DNA from: a virus
IMG/VR virus record: IMGVR_UViG_3300034018_000147
Coordinates: 1-29,994 of that record
Strand: one strand, 5' to 3'
DNA: 29,994 nt
The number at the start of each line of letters is the position of its first letter. Positions within the stretch are counted from its first letter, which is position 1. Both the position numbers and the translations under genes were made by a program. Below are positions 20,212 through 27,823 of this stretch, in pieces. The notes under the pieces were generated by a model that was not told the DNA's origin, did no database searches, and saw only the letters and a program-made list of their open reading frames with translations.

Positions 20212-20540
20212 CTTTTCACTTTTAGGGTCAATACTGTCCTGCGTTACTTTCCCAATATTTCGGTCACCTTACCAATTGCCTTCATCAATACATTAGTTGG
20301 AAGCATAGCATCGTCCTTAAGAATCTCTTTACCGTTTTCATCTAGTATCAATGTGCGAACAACGCTAATGATTTCTGATGTATCTTTGTTAGATGCACCG
20401 GCTAGTTTCATAAACACATCCATTGGTTGTCTGTCCCATGTGTGAAAGGTAATGGCTTCACCAAACTCTTTGATGATTTCTTCATCAACTAGTTCAATAA
20501 GAATCAATTGGGGTTTTGCTGTAAGTTGCGAGAGTTTCAT
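19990..20540 (-). CDS. Predicted -1 frameshift fusion tail-assembly chaperone (GT type), 183 aa
   Basis: This is the product expected if ribosomes slip -1 at GGGAAAG (20247-20253): residues 1-98 of the first chaperone, then VTQDSIDPKSEK, then all 73 residues of the second ORF. The -1 frame has no stop between the slip site and the ATG at 20211, so the junction gives a continuous protein. In lambda the gpG and gpGT pair coats the tape measure and recruits tail tube protein, and the same heptamer is used. The second part contains GLGKRYGMLPSEVLERSNTF, resembling T-type chaperone domains. Coordinates correspond to a join of 20540-20247 and 20247-19990. Confidence 0.8.
20244..20540 (-). CDS. Tail-assembly chaperone (G type), 98 aa
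   Basis: This short acidic protein lies between the tail tube and tape measure genes, the standard place of the tail assembly chaperone. It begins MKLSQLTAKPQLILIELVDE and ends in MKAIGKVTEILGK. It is the in-frame product; its last two codons before the stop form the slippery site, so most ribosomes stop here and a minority continue in the -1 frame. It has an AAAGGAAA ribosome site and a promoter-like box at 20569-20576. The family is highly divergent in sequence. I assign it from position, size and the frameshift. Confidence 0.8.
   Translation of the reverse strand: MKLSQLTAKPQLILIELVDEEIIKEFGEAITFHTWDRQPMDVFMKLAGASNKDTSEIISVVRTLILDENGKEILKDDAMLPTNVLMKAIGKVTEILGK
20247..20253 (-). promoter_or_regulatory. 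Programmed -1 ribosomal frameshift site GGGAAAG
   Basis: The minus strand reads TTG GGA AAG TAA in the zero frame. The heptamer G GGA AAG fits the X XXY YYZ rule and is the same as the lambda G-T slip site. After a -1 slip the tRNAs re-pair on GGG AAA and translation continues GTA ACG CAG in the frame of the second ORF. The zero-frame stop codon follows immediately, which can add to pausing. Confidence 0.85.
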
Positions 20541-20568
20541 TTGTTTATTTCCTTTAAGTTGTTTAATC

Positions 20569-20576
20569 TATTTATT
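20569..20576 (-). promoter_or_regulatory. Late-promoter-like box AATAAATA upstream of tail chaperone
   Basis: The minus strand reads AATAAATAGATTAAAC, 28 bases before the ATG at 20540. It shares 12 bases with the box at 8922 and lies after the terminator at 20776-20804. Transcription lost at the terminator could therefore restart here for the chaperone, tape measure and tip genes. It overlaps the last codons of the 59-aa gene. Confidence 0.5.
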
Positions 20577-20751
20577 CTTTTTCGCTTAGGTTGTCAATCA
20601 ATTGATTTAGTAACGCTATACGAAATGCCTGTTTGGCTTTCATTTGCCTAATCGTTGCTTGCATGTTATCAAGCATAGGCATCATCTTTGCTTCATCACT
20701 CAATAATGAACGCAGTTTTTCTTCATCCGTCTTAAGGTATGATTGATCCAT
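20572..20751 (-). CDS. Small helical protein, 59 aa
   Basis: This short ORF lies between the tail tube terminator and the tail chaperone. It starts with ATG, reads MDQSYLKTDEEKLRSLLSDE, and ends with LIDNLSEKE and TAA. The composition is charged and Met-rich and strongly helical, compatible with a coiled coil or chaperone. The sequence before the ATG has only a weak site (AGAAAGAAA). I do not recognise the family. The clean frame, the typical composition and the filling of an otherwise long gap support it as a real gene. A tail-assembly accessory role is guessed from position only. Confidence 0.55.
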   Translation of the reverse strand: MDQSYLKTDEEKLRSLLSDEAKMMPMLDNMQATIRQMKAKQAFRIALLNQLIDNLSEKE

Positions 20752-20775
20752 GATTTGTTTCTTTCTGTAAATTGT

Positions 20776-20804
20776 TAAAAAAGGGATACCTTTTGAGTAT
20801 CCCT
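20776..20804 (-). terminator. Intrinsic terminator after the tail tube gene
   Basis: On the minus strand AGGGATAC, a seven-base loop and GTATCCCT are followed by six T. The stem is eight perfect pairs and lies about 22 bases after the tail tube stop. This is a textbook rho-independent terminator. It probably limits transcription of downstream tail genes relative to the abundant capsid and tube proteins. Confidence 0.9.
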
Positions 20805-20825
20805 CTTGTTGCGTACACTCTGTGA

Positions 20826-21305
20826 TTACACTTGGCTTACGGTGAAAGCACCATCAACTGCAATAGTTAATGGGGTCACCCAGACCGGTGCATCAGGACT
20901 TGTAGTTGGAGCAAGACTTGTTATAAAGCCTGATCCACTATAGAAGTATGCGTTAGCAGCAGTACCATTCCAATAGATTTCAAAATCTAAATTGTTTTTG
21001 TTTGTTGATAAACTTGCGATACCTAAGAATGGTGCAGTGTTTGCTGTTGCAGCACTGTTACCAAAGTATGCCAAATTATCAACTACAACATTTGTACTTG
21101 CTTCATTATCAGCAGGTGTACTTAGTTTACGCATATCAACATCTGAAAATGTTGTGTATGAATAAACACCAGTACTGTTGGTGATAGTCAAGTCTTGTAC
21201 GAATGGTACGGTAATTGCTACTGATGAATTAGCAAGGTTAGCCCCTGTTAATCCAATGATGATAACTGGTTGTGTTCCAGTTGTATTTGTCGTGATTCTT
21301 GCCAT
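20826..21305 (-). CDS. Major tail protein (tail tube), 159 aa
   Basis: This protein probably forms the tail tube. It is small, Thr/Ala/Asn-rich and beta-like (MARITTNTTGTQPVIIIGLT, then VPFVQDLTITNSTGVYSYTT), and ends with PLTIAVDGAFTVSQV. It lies between the head-tail joining genes and the chaperone pair, and has the strong ribosome site AAGGAG expected for an abundant protein. A strong terminator follows directly. I see no specific family motif; the call rests on position, size, composition and the regulatory setting. A minor possibility is a head decoration protein, but the order of genes favours tube. Confidence 0.7.
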   Translation of the reverse strand: MARITTNTTGTQPVIIIGLTGANLANSSVAITVPFVQDLTITNSTGVYSYTTFSDVDMRKLSTPADNEASTNVVVDNLAYFGNSAATANTAPFLGIASLSTNKNNLDFEIYWNGTAANAYFYSGSGFITSLAPTTSPDAPVWVTPLTIAVDGAFTVSQV

Positions 21306-21327
21306 GATTGTCTCCTTGTATTGTTGG

Positions 21328-21783
21328 CTATGTATTAAATTCTAGTCTTAAAACTCTGAATGTCCAGTCGTGCCGTTCTGCCTGCGTTGGTCCATATGTT
21401 CTTACTTGAGTGAAATCTCTTTCAAAATATCCATCAAATAATTGTTCACCATCGTCTTTTAGTGCGGTTACTAGGTTAGCAATAATCGCATTTACTGGTT
21501 GATTATATGGGTCCTCTTGGAATGAAATATAAGTCACGCTAAATGTATCATAAGCATGATATATACTTCCACCATATTGAACACCAAGTTGGTGAGGATT
21601 TCTATCGTCCTGGTGAACATCACTTACATATACTCCATACCTTACCTTTTCAGATGCACTTGGAAAATCTTCAAATACAGGAATGTTCCATGTATTAAGA
21701 ATATCTCTCCTAAGCACCGCAATGATTTGATCTTGCGTTGTATAAGGTTGATTGAGTACTGTATATGATATTGCTTGTGCCAT
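21328..21783 (-). CDS. Tail terminator/completion-like protein, 151 aa
   Basis: This lies between the putative connector and the tail tube gene, where siphoviruses encode head closure or tail terminator proteins. The sequence has QDQIIAVLRRDILNTWNIPV near residues 18-37 and IIANLVTALKDDGEQLFDGY around 100-120, then RTYGPTQAERHDWTFRVLRL at the end. This alternation of helix and beta strands fits tail terminator (gpU/gp17-like) folds. Its start shares one base with the preceding stop (TAATG). No catalytic motif is seen. Assignment is by position and fold-like pattern. Confidence 0.5.
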   Translation of the reverse strand: MAQAISYTVLNQPYTTQDQIIAVLRRDILNTWNIPVFEDFPSASEKVRYGVYVSDVHQDDRNPHQLGVQYGGSIYHAYDTFSVTYISFQEDPYNQPVNAIIANLVTALKDDGEQLFDGYFERDFTQVRTYGPTQAERHDWTFRVLRLEFNT

Positions 21784-22310
21784 TAGAAATATCTCCGGTC
21801 ACCATTGAAAAAATCAACATCTGCTGTCCAATTTTCTTCAAGTTTAGTTGTCGGCCCATTTGGTGAATCCTGATATAAATCATAGAAGTTCATCAATTGT
21901 AACGCCTTAGTCCACTCATTCTCACAACGCTTAACAGCAAAATCATAGTTTTGCATATCCACTTCGTTCATGTTAGACACATCCGTAACTAATGATTCAT
22001 AGAAAACTTGAATCGCTCCGAATGTATCTAACCGAATTAATGTTTGGTCGTTTTTAATAAGTAGGCTAGGATTAAAACTTGAAATCAATTGTCCATTAGG
22101 CAAATTGGCATAATAGTAAGCACCAAGCACTGTATCACAATACTTTTGCCACCAACCGAATTCTAATTTGTAAAGCCATTCTTGCGAACCGACTTTGAAA
22201 TAAGGCTCCCAATCAACATTAAGAGCCGATGCTCTACGCTCCGCTGCCGGATCGTAAAACTGTATGTCTCTTACTGTTGCGTTTGAGATTCTTTGATAGG
22301 GTACTGACAT
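21783..22310 (-). CDS. Head-tail connector/adaptor candidate, 175 aa
   Basis: This is the first gene after the major capsid protein. It is Trp/Tyr/Asp-rich with helical and beta stretches: RISNATVRDIQFYDPAAERR, LEFGWWQKYCDTVLGAYYYA, then TFGAIQVFYESLVTDVSNMN. Position suggests a connector bound below the portal. I choose ATG at 22310 (MSVPYQ) because AGGA lies at a normal distance before it. A TTG six codons earlier would extend it but would bury that ribosome site. It is separated from the capsid gene by the hairpin 22330-22351. I do not recognise the family, so the role is inferred. Confidence 0.5.
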   Translation of the reverse strand: MSVPYQRISNATVRDIQFYDPAAERRASALNVDWEPYFKVGSQEWLYKLEFGWWQKYCDTVLGAYYYANLPNGQLISSFNPSLLIKNDQTLIRLDTFGAIQVFYESLVTDVSNMNEVDMQNYDFAVKRCENEWTKALQLMNFYDLYQDSPNGPTTKLEENWTADVDFFNGDRRYF

Positions 22311-22329
22311 ATTATTTTTCCTAGACAAC

Positions 22330-22351
22330 GAGAGAGTGTTGCCACTCTCTC
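22330..22351 (-). terminator. Hairpin directly after the major capsid gene
   Basis: GAGAGAGTG, loop GCAA and CACTCTCTC on the minus strand form nine perfect pairs with a GNRA-type tetraloop, starting 11 bases after the capsid stop. No T-run follows; the sequence goes GTTGTCTAGGA into the next ribosome site. It could be a weak terminator, but a 3' protective or processing hairpin for the abundant capsid message is as likely. Confidence 0.65.
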
Positions 22352-22361
22352 TTATTCAATT

Positions 22362-23411
22362 TTAAGATTCTTGAAGAATGTTAATAGCACCACCTCTACG
22401 AAGGTCACCAACGCCAGAACCGAAGTATCCAACACCAGTCAACCAGATTTGTAGACCACCAGGTACTTCACCAGTCTTGATCTGTAGTCCTTCTTTCATA
22501 ACAGTAAACAAAGCACTGTCACCAAAGTAAGCACCAACCAATACTGGAAGACTTGCTTGACCTACAACTGTACGACTTGCTGATTGCAAGAATGTAGTGA
22601 ACATAACCATACAGCCATAAACACTTTCAATCTTACCAGTAGATAACAATTCGTTACCCAATGCTGATAGGTTACTACCACCAGATTGAGAAACAGCACC
22701 ACCGGTCAATTCAGCCAATAGACGATTCAATGAAGAACCAACTTGTCCACCAGTGTAAGCACCTTCAACTTGAGCATCACCATTACTGTCAAGAACAATA
22801 ACAGGAGTTCCAGGCATACGAGCAACTTTGAAATTCTGCTTGACTAAACGAATCAAGTCAAGAATACTGTTACATGTGAAACCAGGTGTCCATGTACCAC
22901 TAGTGTTTGTAGCACCGATAACTTCCATTGCACCTAATTGTAACACACGGTCAAAACCGTCTGCACTTGTTGCGTAGTAAGTATTAGCAGGAGATACTTT
23001 GAATCCTTCAAATGCTTCTGTAACACGCTGATCAACTTTTTCAGCAAAAGACTCACCAAGTTCAGCACCTAGCGTTGCTGCTAGTGTGAAAGAAGTAGTC
23101 CAGCCGTAGAAGATATCAAACGCTGTTTGTGCAACTGCTGGAGTTGCTGTGATTGTGCCTTGACCCAATGATGGGTTTTGTACAACCGCATTACCTGTAC
23201 CATATGTACCACCAGTGCCGTTAGCATTGTAGTCTTGATATGTGATAGGAGCGAAGTTAGGTACTAAGAATGTTTGACCTTGTGTAGGTGTAACAACATT
23301 AGTAAAGTTAACTAAACCATTTGATTCGTGCATAGCACGGAGTGCGAAGTTGGAGATAGCAGTGGTAAAACCATCACCTTCATTATTTGGACCGCCGAGA
23401 ACATAAGCCAT
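22362..23411 (-). CDS. Major capsid protein, 349 aa
   Basis: This is probably the HK97-fold shell protein. Features: MAYVLGGPNNEGDGFTTAIS at the start; a beta-hairpin-like region PTQGQTFLVPNFAPITYQDY (residues 42-61), which would be the E-loop area; a long helix GAELGESFAEKVDQRVTEAF (115-134), the likely spine helix; MPGTPVIVLDSNGDAQVEG; and a C-terminal beta domain with RTVVGQASLPVLVGAYFGDS. Length is in the usual range without a cleaved delta domain, agreeing with a separate scaffold gene upstream and no visible protease. It has AAAGGAAA before ATG and is followed by a strong hairpin. The fold itself is inferred. Confidence 0.8.
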   Translation of the reverse strand: MAYVLGGPNNEGDGFTTAISNFALRAMHESNGLVNFTNVVTPTQGQTFLVPNFAPITYQDYNANGTGGTYGTGNAVVQNPSLGQGTITATPAVAQTAFDIFYGWTTSFTLAATLGAELGESFAEKVDQRVTEAFEGFKVSPANTYYATSADGFDRVLQLGAMEVIGATNTSGTWTPGFTCNSILDLIRLVKQNFKVARMPGTPVIVLDSNGDAQVEGAYTGGQVGSSLNRLLAELTGGAVSQSGGSNLSALGNELLSTGKIESVYGCMVMFTTFLQSASRTVVGQASLPVLVGAYFGDSALFTVMKEGLQIKTGEVPGGLQIWLTGVGYFGSGVGDLRRGGAINILQES

Positions 23412-23441
23412 AATATTTTTCCTTTATATATAAGTTGGCAA

Positions 23442-24224
23442 TCAGAGTACTTTACGACTCGCACTTGATACTGTCGCTGTAACGCCTAGTCCTTTGAGTC
23501 CCATACCTTTACCTAGTCCGTTTTTGTTGGCCCATGCGTTAAACGCTGCTGGGTCACGGCTATAGTCGGGTACTGCCTCATCACTTGCGCCAGTGAAACT
23601 ACCTTGTCCGGGTCTTAAACCAGATCCAGAATTTAGATTACTCTGTTTGAGTAGTTTAGGATTACCCTGCGCTACTTCATTTACTAAACCCTGAATTGAA
23701 AGCGGATTACCATCTTGACCATATCGTTCACGACCTTTACTATCTGTGATTTGATAAGTTCCATCATTATTCCATTGAATATTTGACTTTACTTTGTTCA
23801 AAGCATAATCTAGCAAGTCGCTATCAAACTTCTCACCCATGGCTCGCTGGATATCGCCATCTAGTTCTTTTTCTCTAAGAGCCTGGTCTTTACGAGCCAA
23901 GTCTTGTTGAAGTTTACTAAATTGCTCCTGTAAGTCATTTGCTGTGACACGATTAGAACGATTCTGATTCTGTTGGTTATCTACTGGCTGTGCGTTGCCA
24001 TCGGATTTTGTTTGAACACTAGTTCTTGCCATGAAGGCTAACGCCTCTTCAACACTACCAAATTGACTGCCCGAAGCATTGCTTAGTGCATTCAATATAG
24101 ATTGTGTAGTGCTTTTGCGAATAGCACCTGGGTCAATCTTTTGCTCATTGCCACCTTCTGCTTGTGAGAGCGACTGGTTTGCGTTTGTCTGGCTATCGTT
24201 GCCAACGAATGTATTTTGATCCAT
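23442..24224 (-). CDS. Capsid scaffold protein, 260 aa
   Basis: This protein lies just before the capsid gene and has typical scaffold features: no cysteines, a Gln/Asn/Ser-rich disordered N-terminus (MDQNTFVGNDSQTNANQSLS), a central coiled coil (NDLQEQFSKLQQDLARKDQA, then LREKELDGDIQRAMGEKF), and a Gly-rich basic C-terminus (GLGKGMGLKGLG, then SRKVL), the kind of tail that binds capsid protein. I choose ATG at 24224, because the ORF can extend 10 codons upstream only by a TTG without a ribosome site. A promoter-like box lies 44 bases upstream. No protease domain is fused. Confidence 0.72.
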   Translation of the reverse strand: MDQNTFVGNDSQTNANQSLSQAEGGNEQKIDPGAIRKSTTQSILNALSNASGSQFGSVEEALAFMARTSVQTKSDGNAQPVDNQQNQNRSNRVTANDLQEQFSKLQQDLARKDQALREKELDGDIQRAMGEKFDSDLLDYALNKVKSNIQWNNDGTYQITDSKGRERYGQDGNPLSIQGLVNEVAQGNPKLLKQSNLNSGSGLRPGQGSFTGASDEAVPDYSRDPAAFNAWANKNGLGKGMGLKGLGVTATVSSASRKVL

Positions 24225-24268
24225 GTTAAATTTTTTCTTGCTGTAACGGAGCAACCGAGTTTGTAATG

Positions 24269-24276
24269 TATTTATT
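24269..24276 (-). promoter_or_regulatory. Late-promoter-like box AATAAATA before scaffold and capsid genes
   Basis: The minus strand reads AATAAATACATTACAA. The 14 bases ATAAATACATTACA are identical to the box before the portal gene at 25976. It lies in the 73-base gap between portal and scaffold genes, a good place for a promoter serving the abundant scaffold and capsid proteins. A TTGACA a few bases upstream (about 24280-24285) has no correctly spaced -10. Confidence 0.6.
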
Positions 24277-24297
24277 CATGTCAATCAAATTTGTGTT

Positions 24298-25926
24298 TTA
24301 TCTTCCAATACTCATTGTGTTCAATATGACTGGTGCAACTTGTGCAGCATAATAAGTCATACCTACATTAGTTACTGGGGTGCCGGCACCACCTAGTAAA
24401 CTGGTGTTGTCTGGTTGTCCCACGCTGTTATCATATTCTGCTTGCTCTTTGGCATCTTCATCACCTTCTTCACCATACATCTCATGTGCTGGTATCATTG
24501 ATGGTTCCAAATCACGGCTCAATACTGTTTCATCAGTATTCATCATTAATGTTCTTAAATCTGGATCTTGTACTGTTTTGATGTATGCTTGTCTATATTC
24601 TGGAATCTCTGTTGCTGGAGCAAGCATGCCAATAATCTCATTAGTAATTAATGACTGAATCATTGGATTGTCCCCGACTAATTCTTTTGCTGATCTCATA
24701 ACAGCCATTCTATAGTTGGTATCATGTGCTTCATAGTCTGTGTTGTAATTTACTTCACCGGCCCAACGCATGTCCATAAATCGTGCGGCAAAAGTAAAAA
24801 TCATTTCTTCTGTGACTTCCATCAATCGTGCTTTAGATTTTGCTGTTCTATGTAATTGCTTGCGTTCTTCAATGATAGCAACACCTGATGCAATTTGGTT
24901 CTTGCTTGTACGCAATCCACCTAAGCCAGTCAATGCTTCAATTTGTTCTAGGATATCTTGTTGTGATTTTATAATTGCATCAACATCACCAGTGTCAACT
25001 ACTATCGCTTCAATTTGTCCTTCATTAGCACGAACAATCGCACCAGCATGTACAGGAACACTTACGCCTTTATCAGCACGAATGATAGTGTGAGCAAATT
25101 GCAATGCAGTGTACTTTTCGCATTCCATTTTGTAATGTTCTCTTTGTGCATCTACTGCTGAATCAATATCACTGATGCCCAAATCAATTGTGCGAGGGTC
25201 TCTGCGACCATATGCAATGAACAATGGGATGCTCATGCCAGGAGGATAATTGCCTTCGCCAATCAATTCTGCTGGCTCATTCATTTGACCAGGACCTTTG
25301 TTAACTTCATAACTCTGCCAGTAACTTGGTGTTGTTGCGTCACCTAAATAATAGCACTTGATGTAGTAGCAATCTTCATCTTCCATTTCTTTGACTTTAA
25401 CGCACTTGAGCATGGGTCTGCCACCGTAATAGTCAAACTCCCAATCCCATACATCTAATGGATTGATCGCACAAACATAAGGTCGACCTAGGTTGCCTTC
25501 GCTTTGTTGTGGCATATCTACTGCTACCCAGCAATGACCATATATGCTTGTTAAGTCTCCAACACTTTCCATAAAACTGGTCAACGAACGATTGGTTAAG
25601 TCAGCATCTAACAAAAACAAATCACTCCATTCACTATTCTTTGGATCAATCATTTGTCCTGTTGTGGTACAAAATTGTACATTGCGCTTGATGCCAGGTT
25701 CAAACAATACATCATTAATAGTGTCAACTATGTAACGACAGATTGGCTGTGATATTGTGTTGGTTACTAAGTCATTGTATAGTGTAGAATCTTCTGAAGG
25801 GCGCTTCTTGCGTACCAACATCTTGAAGGGCATGCCTCCTAAATATGCGTATTGATAGGATAGCATTTGGTTGTAGATACCATCATATATTGCATTACGC
25901 TTGAGTAAATCTGCTTTAATTGTCAT
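24298..25926 (-). CDS. Portal protein, 542 aa
   Basis: This is probably the dodecameric portal through which DNA enters and leaves the head. Size and position after terminase and before scaffold and capsid are typical. Recognisable stretches are SQPICRYIVDTINDVLFEPG, YGHCWVAVDMPQ, RPYVCAINPLDVWDWEFDYY (portal wing), then the helical stem/crown part IIKSQQDILEQIEALTGLGG and ASGVAIIEERKQLHRTAKSK. The C-terminal 60 residues are acidic and Gly-rich (YGEEGDEDAKEQAEYD). The start ATG is preceded by a weak site (AGAGAG) and by a box TATAAATA about 50 bases upstream, inside the end of the HNH gene. Confidence 0.82.
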   Translation of the reverse strand: MTIKADLLKRNAIYDGIYNQMLSYQYAYLGGMPFKMLVRKKRPSEDSTLYNDLVTNTISQPICRYIVDTINDVLFEPGIKRNVQFCTTTGQMIDPKNSEWSDLFLLDADLTNRSLTSFMESVGDLTSIYGHCWVAVDMPQQSEGNLGRPYVCAINPLDVWDWEFDYYGGRPMLKCVKVKEMEDEDCYYIKCYYLGDATTPSYWQSYEVNKGPGQMNEPAELIGEGNYPPGMSIPLFIAYGRRDPRTIDLGISDIDSAVDAQREHYKMECEKYTALQFAHTIIRADKGVSVPVHAGAIVRANEGQIEAIVVDTGDVDAIIKSQQDILEQIEALTGLGGLRTSKNQIASGVAIIEERKQLHRTAKSKARLMEVTEEMIFTFAARFMDMRWAGEVNYNTDYEAHDTNYRMAVMRSAKELVGDNPMIQSLITNEIIGMLAPATEIPEYRQAYIKTVQDPDLRTLMMNTDETVLSRDLEPSMIPAHEMYGEEGDEDAKEQAEYDNSVGQPDNTSLLGGAGTPVTNVGMTYYAAQVAPVILNTMSIGR

Positions 25927-25940
25927 TGTTTTTAATCTCT

Positions 25941-26402
25941 CTATATAGGAGTATAGGCATTACAAGAATGTAATGTATTTATACTTGTTGGCTTGTGTTT
26001 ACAGTTGTTGTTATGCCAACGACTTAACATATTCTTTCCCATGGTTTTGTTACAATGGATACAAGTTCTTAATGGATTGCCACCATATGCATTATCATTG
26101 CCTTTATTATACATATGTGTAGTCACATCTTGTCTTAATCCAGTGACTAAATGCGCTGGATTACAGCAAATGTAGTTGCTGCAAGTGTGATAAACACAGA
26201 TATCATCAGGTACAACTGTTTGATTGTGTAAATCATAACTAACACGATGTACTGTTCTCATACGCTTACCATCACGGATAAAACCATAGCCAATGTTGTT
26301 ACAGCATCCTTGCCATTCCCAGCAGTCGGTTACTGGGTCAATAGTTATTTGGTCAGATATTCTATCTTCTATACTCCAACCTTTGCGTCTTTTTATTGCC
26401 AT
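25941..26402 (-). CDS. HNH endonuclease with C-terminal C2HC zinc finger, 153 aa
   Basis: This is a nuclease of the HNH type, which cleaves DNA using one metal. The core runs VHRVSYDLHNQTVVPDDICV then YHTCSNYICCNPAHL: His72 as the likely general base, Asn81 and His84 as the other signature residues, and the Cys pairs around 69-80 typical of this subfamily. A second small domain at 114-134 has Cys-x2-Cys-x12-His-x3-Cys, a zinc finger also seen in the mini-protein at the right edge. The gene overlaps the large terminase by 10 bases. HNH proteins next to terminase assist packaging cleavage in HK97-type phages; a free-standing homing nuclease is the alternative. Confidence 0.85.
   Translation of the reverse strand: MAIKRRKGWSIEDRISDQITIDPVTDCWEWQGCCNNIGYGFIRDGKRMRTVHRVSYDLHNQTVVPDDICVYHTCSNYICCNPAHLVTGLRQDVTTHMYNKGNDNAYGGNPLRTCIHCNKTMGKNMLSRWHNNNCKHKPTSINTLHSCNAYTPI
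25976..25983 (-). promoter_or_regulatory. Late-promoter-like box TATAAATA upstream of portal
   Basis: The minus strand reads GTATAAATACATTACATT inside the 3' end of the HNH gene, about 50 bases before the portal ATG. The core is the T4 late promoter consensus and the following bases match the box at 24269 exactly over 14 positions. Being inside a coding region, conservation might also reflect codons, but the shared flank argues for a site. Confidence 0.55.
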
Positions 26403-27823
26403 ACTTGATGATCCTGTTCTAAATTTTCATTCATTATTTCTTCCCAACTTGGTCCACCTGGATACAATGGACTCTCTGGCATATGCTCAATGCCTGGTTG
26501 CATCATGCTTGACATTCTTGAGTCCATACCAATGTATTCTTTGATTGGTATACTATCGTGGGTGATTGGGAACAAGTGATGTATTCCATAACGAATACAA
26601 TCACCTAATCCGTCTATGTGTGCGTACTTTTGCTCTGTATACTTTACTAATCGTTTGCGTGTACCATCTTCAAAGTGATATGTTGTTAGTGCTTCTAATA
26701 GAAACTTATCTTCTGGCTTGACTACTAGACCACCTCTGTTGATAAACGCATTTGCTGTGTTGTCTGTGTCTGATACAAGTGGATTTACCTTGCGTGAGTT
26801 AACGATTGTGAAACCATACTTTTCTAAAATAATTCTATCTGTTACGCCAAAAGGACTTGTAGTGTCACGGTTTACTTGCGTACCGCTCATGTCAATAACA
26901 CTATTGATTCTACGCTTGGGATAATCTAACCGAATTGCTTGCGCTATACCCTCTGTGCTACAATCAGGTATCGCATAACTTTTTAGTATCTCAATGGTAC
27001 CGTTCTTTTCGCCGGCTCTGTGAACTTGTGCTATAGTTGCACACATAACTCTTTTGTTAAAATCCGCAAAATGATACAAATCGCCACCTCTATCTACTAC
27101 ATCTCTTGTGTACTTTGTTTTGTCCCATGTGTAATAGAAAGCATCACTAACGCTTTCCCATTGACACATATAGTCTTGGTTAAACTTTAATGGGCTGATG
27201 ATGCGTTTCTGTTCTTCAATAAACGCACGATTGCCTGAACGCATTTGTAGGTAGTTGTAATGTCTTACTGCATATTTGTCTGGGCTAATCAATGCTAAGT
27301 TAAACAAATCATGCAATGGTCCTGTACCATTTGGTGTACTGATAACAACCAATCTACCCTGTGTGTCTGGTGTGCCTACTCTTGGGCGCAAACGATTGGT
27401 AATCTCTTGTAATGTATCTTGTGTATATAGTGCTGCTTCATCCGCTATCCATATGCCAACATTAAGACCTCTTAAGTTTTCACGCTGTTCTGCACTTTTA
27501 CAGCGAATAAAAACACCATTAGGAAACTTAATGGTTAGTTCTGAATTGTTAATGTCTGATCCATCTTTAAGCCCAAAGTATGTTTGACATGATTTCTTTA
27601 ATGGTTCCCATATAAGTGACTTAATCATTGCGCCAGTTGGGGCCGAGTAAATGATATCTTTACCTTTGTGATATCGTTCATCAGTAGCAAATATAGGTAG
27701 TGCGATAGCGGCTAGAAATGTCTTGCCGCTACCAACTGGAACTATATCTATACAATGCTTATTAGTAGTAAGCCAATCTTGAAGTATTGTTGACTGCTCA
27801 CCATATAAGGGAACATTTATCAT
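26393..27823 (-). CDS. terL: Terminase large subunit, 476 aa
   Basis: This is the packaging motor ATPase and nuclease. Motifs: Gln10 in a Q-like motif (YGEQSTILQ), Walker A VPVGSGKT at 28-35, Walker B GIWIADEAAL with Asp128-Glu129, coupling motif ISTPNGTG at 161-168. The C-terminal RNase H-like nuclease has Asp254 (YHFADFNKR), Asp311 (VIDMSGT) and a third acidic residue at 404 or 408 (HIDGLGDCIRYG). Length is normal. ATG overlaps the small-subunit stop (ATGA). The pair order is typical. Its type (cos or pac) cannot be read from the sequence, though the neighbouring HNH gene is a hint for cohesive-end packaging. Confidence 0.95.
   Translation of the reverse strand: MINVPLYGEQSTILQDWLTTNKHCIDIVPVGSGKTFLAAIALPIFATDERYHKGKDIIYSAPTGAMIKSLIWEPLKKSCQTYFGLKDGSDINNSELTIKFPNGVFIRCKSAEQRENLRGLNVGIWIADEAALYTQDTLQEITNRLRPRVGTPDTQGRLVVISTPNGTGPLHDLFNLALISPDKYAVRHYNYLQMRSGNRAFIEEQKRIISPLKFNQDYMCQWESVSDAFYYTWDKTKYTRDVVDRGGDLYHFADFNKRVMCATIAQVHRAGEKNGTIEILKSYAIPDCSTEGIAQAIRLDYPKRRINSVIDMSGTQVNRDTTSPFGVTDRIILEKYGFTIVNSRKVNPLVSDTDNTANAFINRGGLVVKPEDKFLLEALTTYHFEDGTRKRLVKYTEQKYAHIDGLGDCIRYGIHHLFPITHDSIPIKEYIGMDSRMSSMMQPGIEHMPESPLYPGGPSWEEIMNENLEQDHQVWQ

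Noticed and set aside
22311-22328. Upstream extension of the connector gene from TTG
   Set aside because: It would place the start beside the hairpin and hide the AGGA site that serves ATG at 22310.
24225-24254. Upstream extension of the scaffold gene from TTG
   Set aside because: The TTG has no ribosome site and overlaps the leader; ATG at 24224 is better placed.
24280-24285. TTGACA as a sigma-70 -35 element before scaffold
   Set aside because: No acceptable -10 follows 16-18 bases later; the adjacent ATAAATA box is the better candidate.
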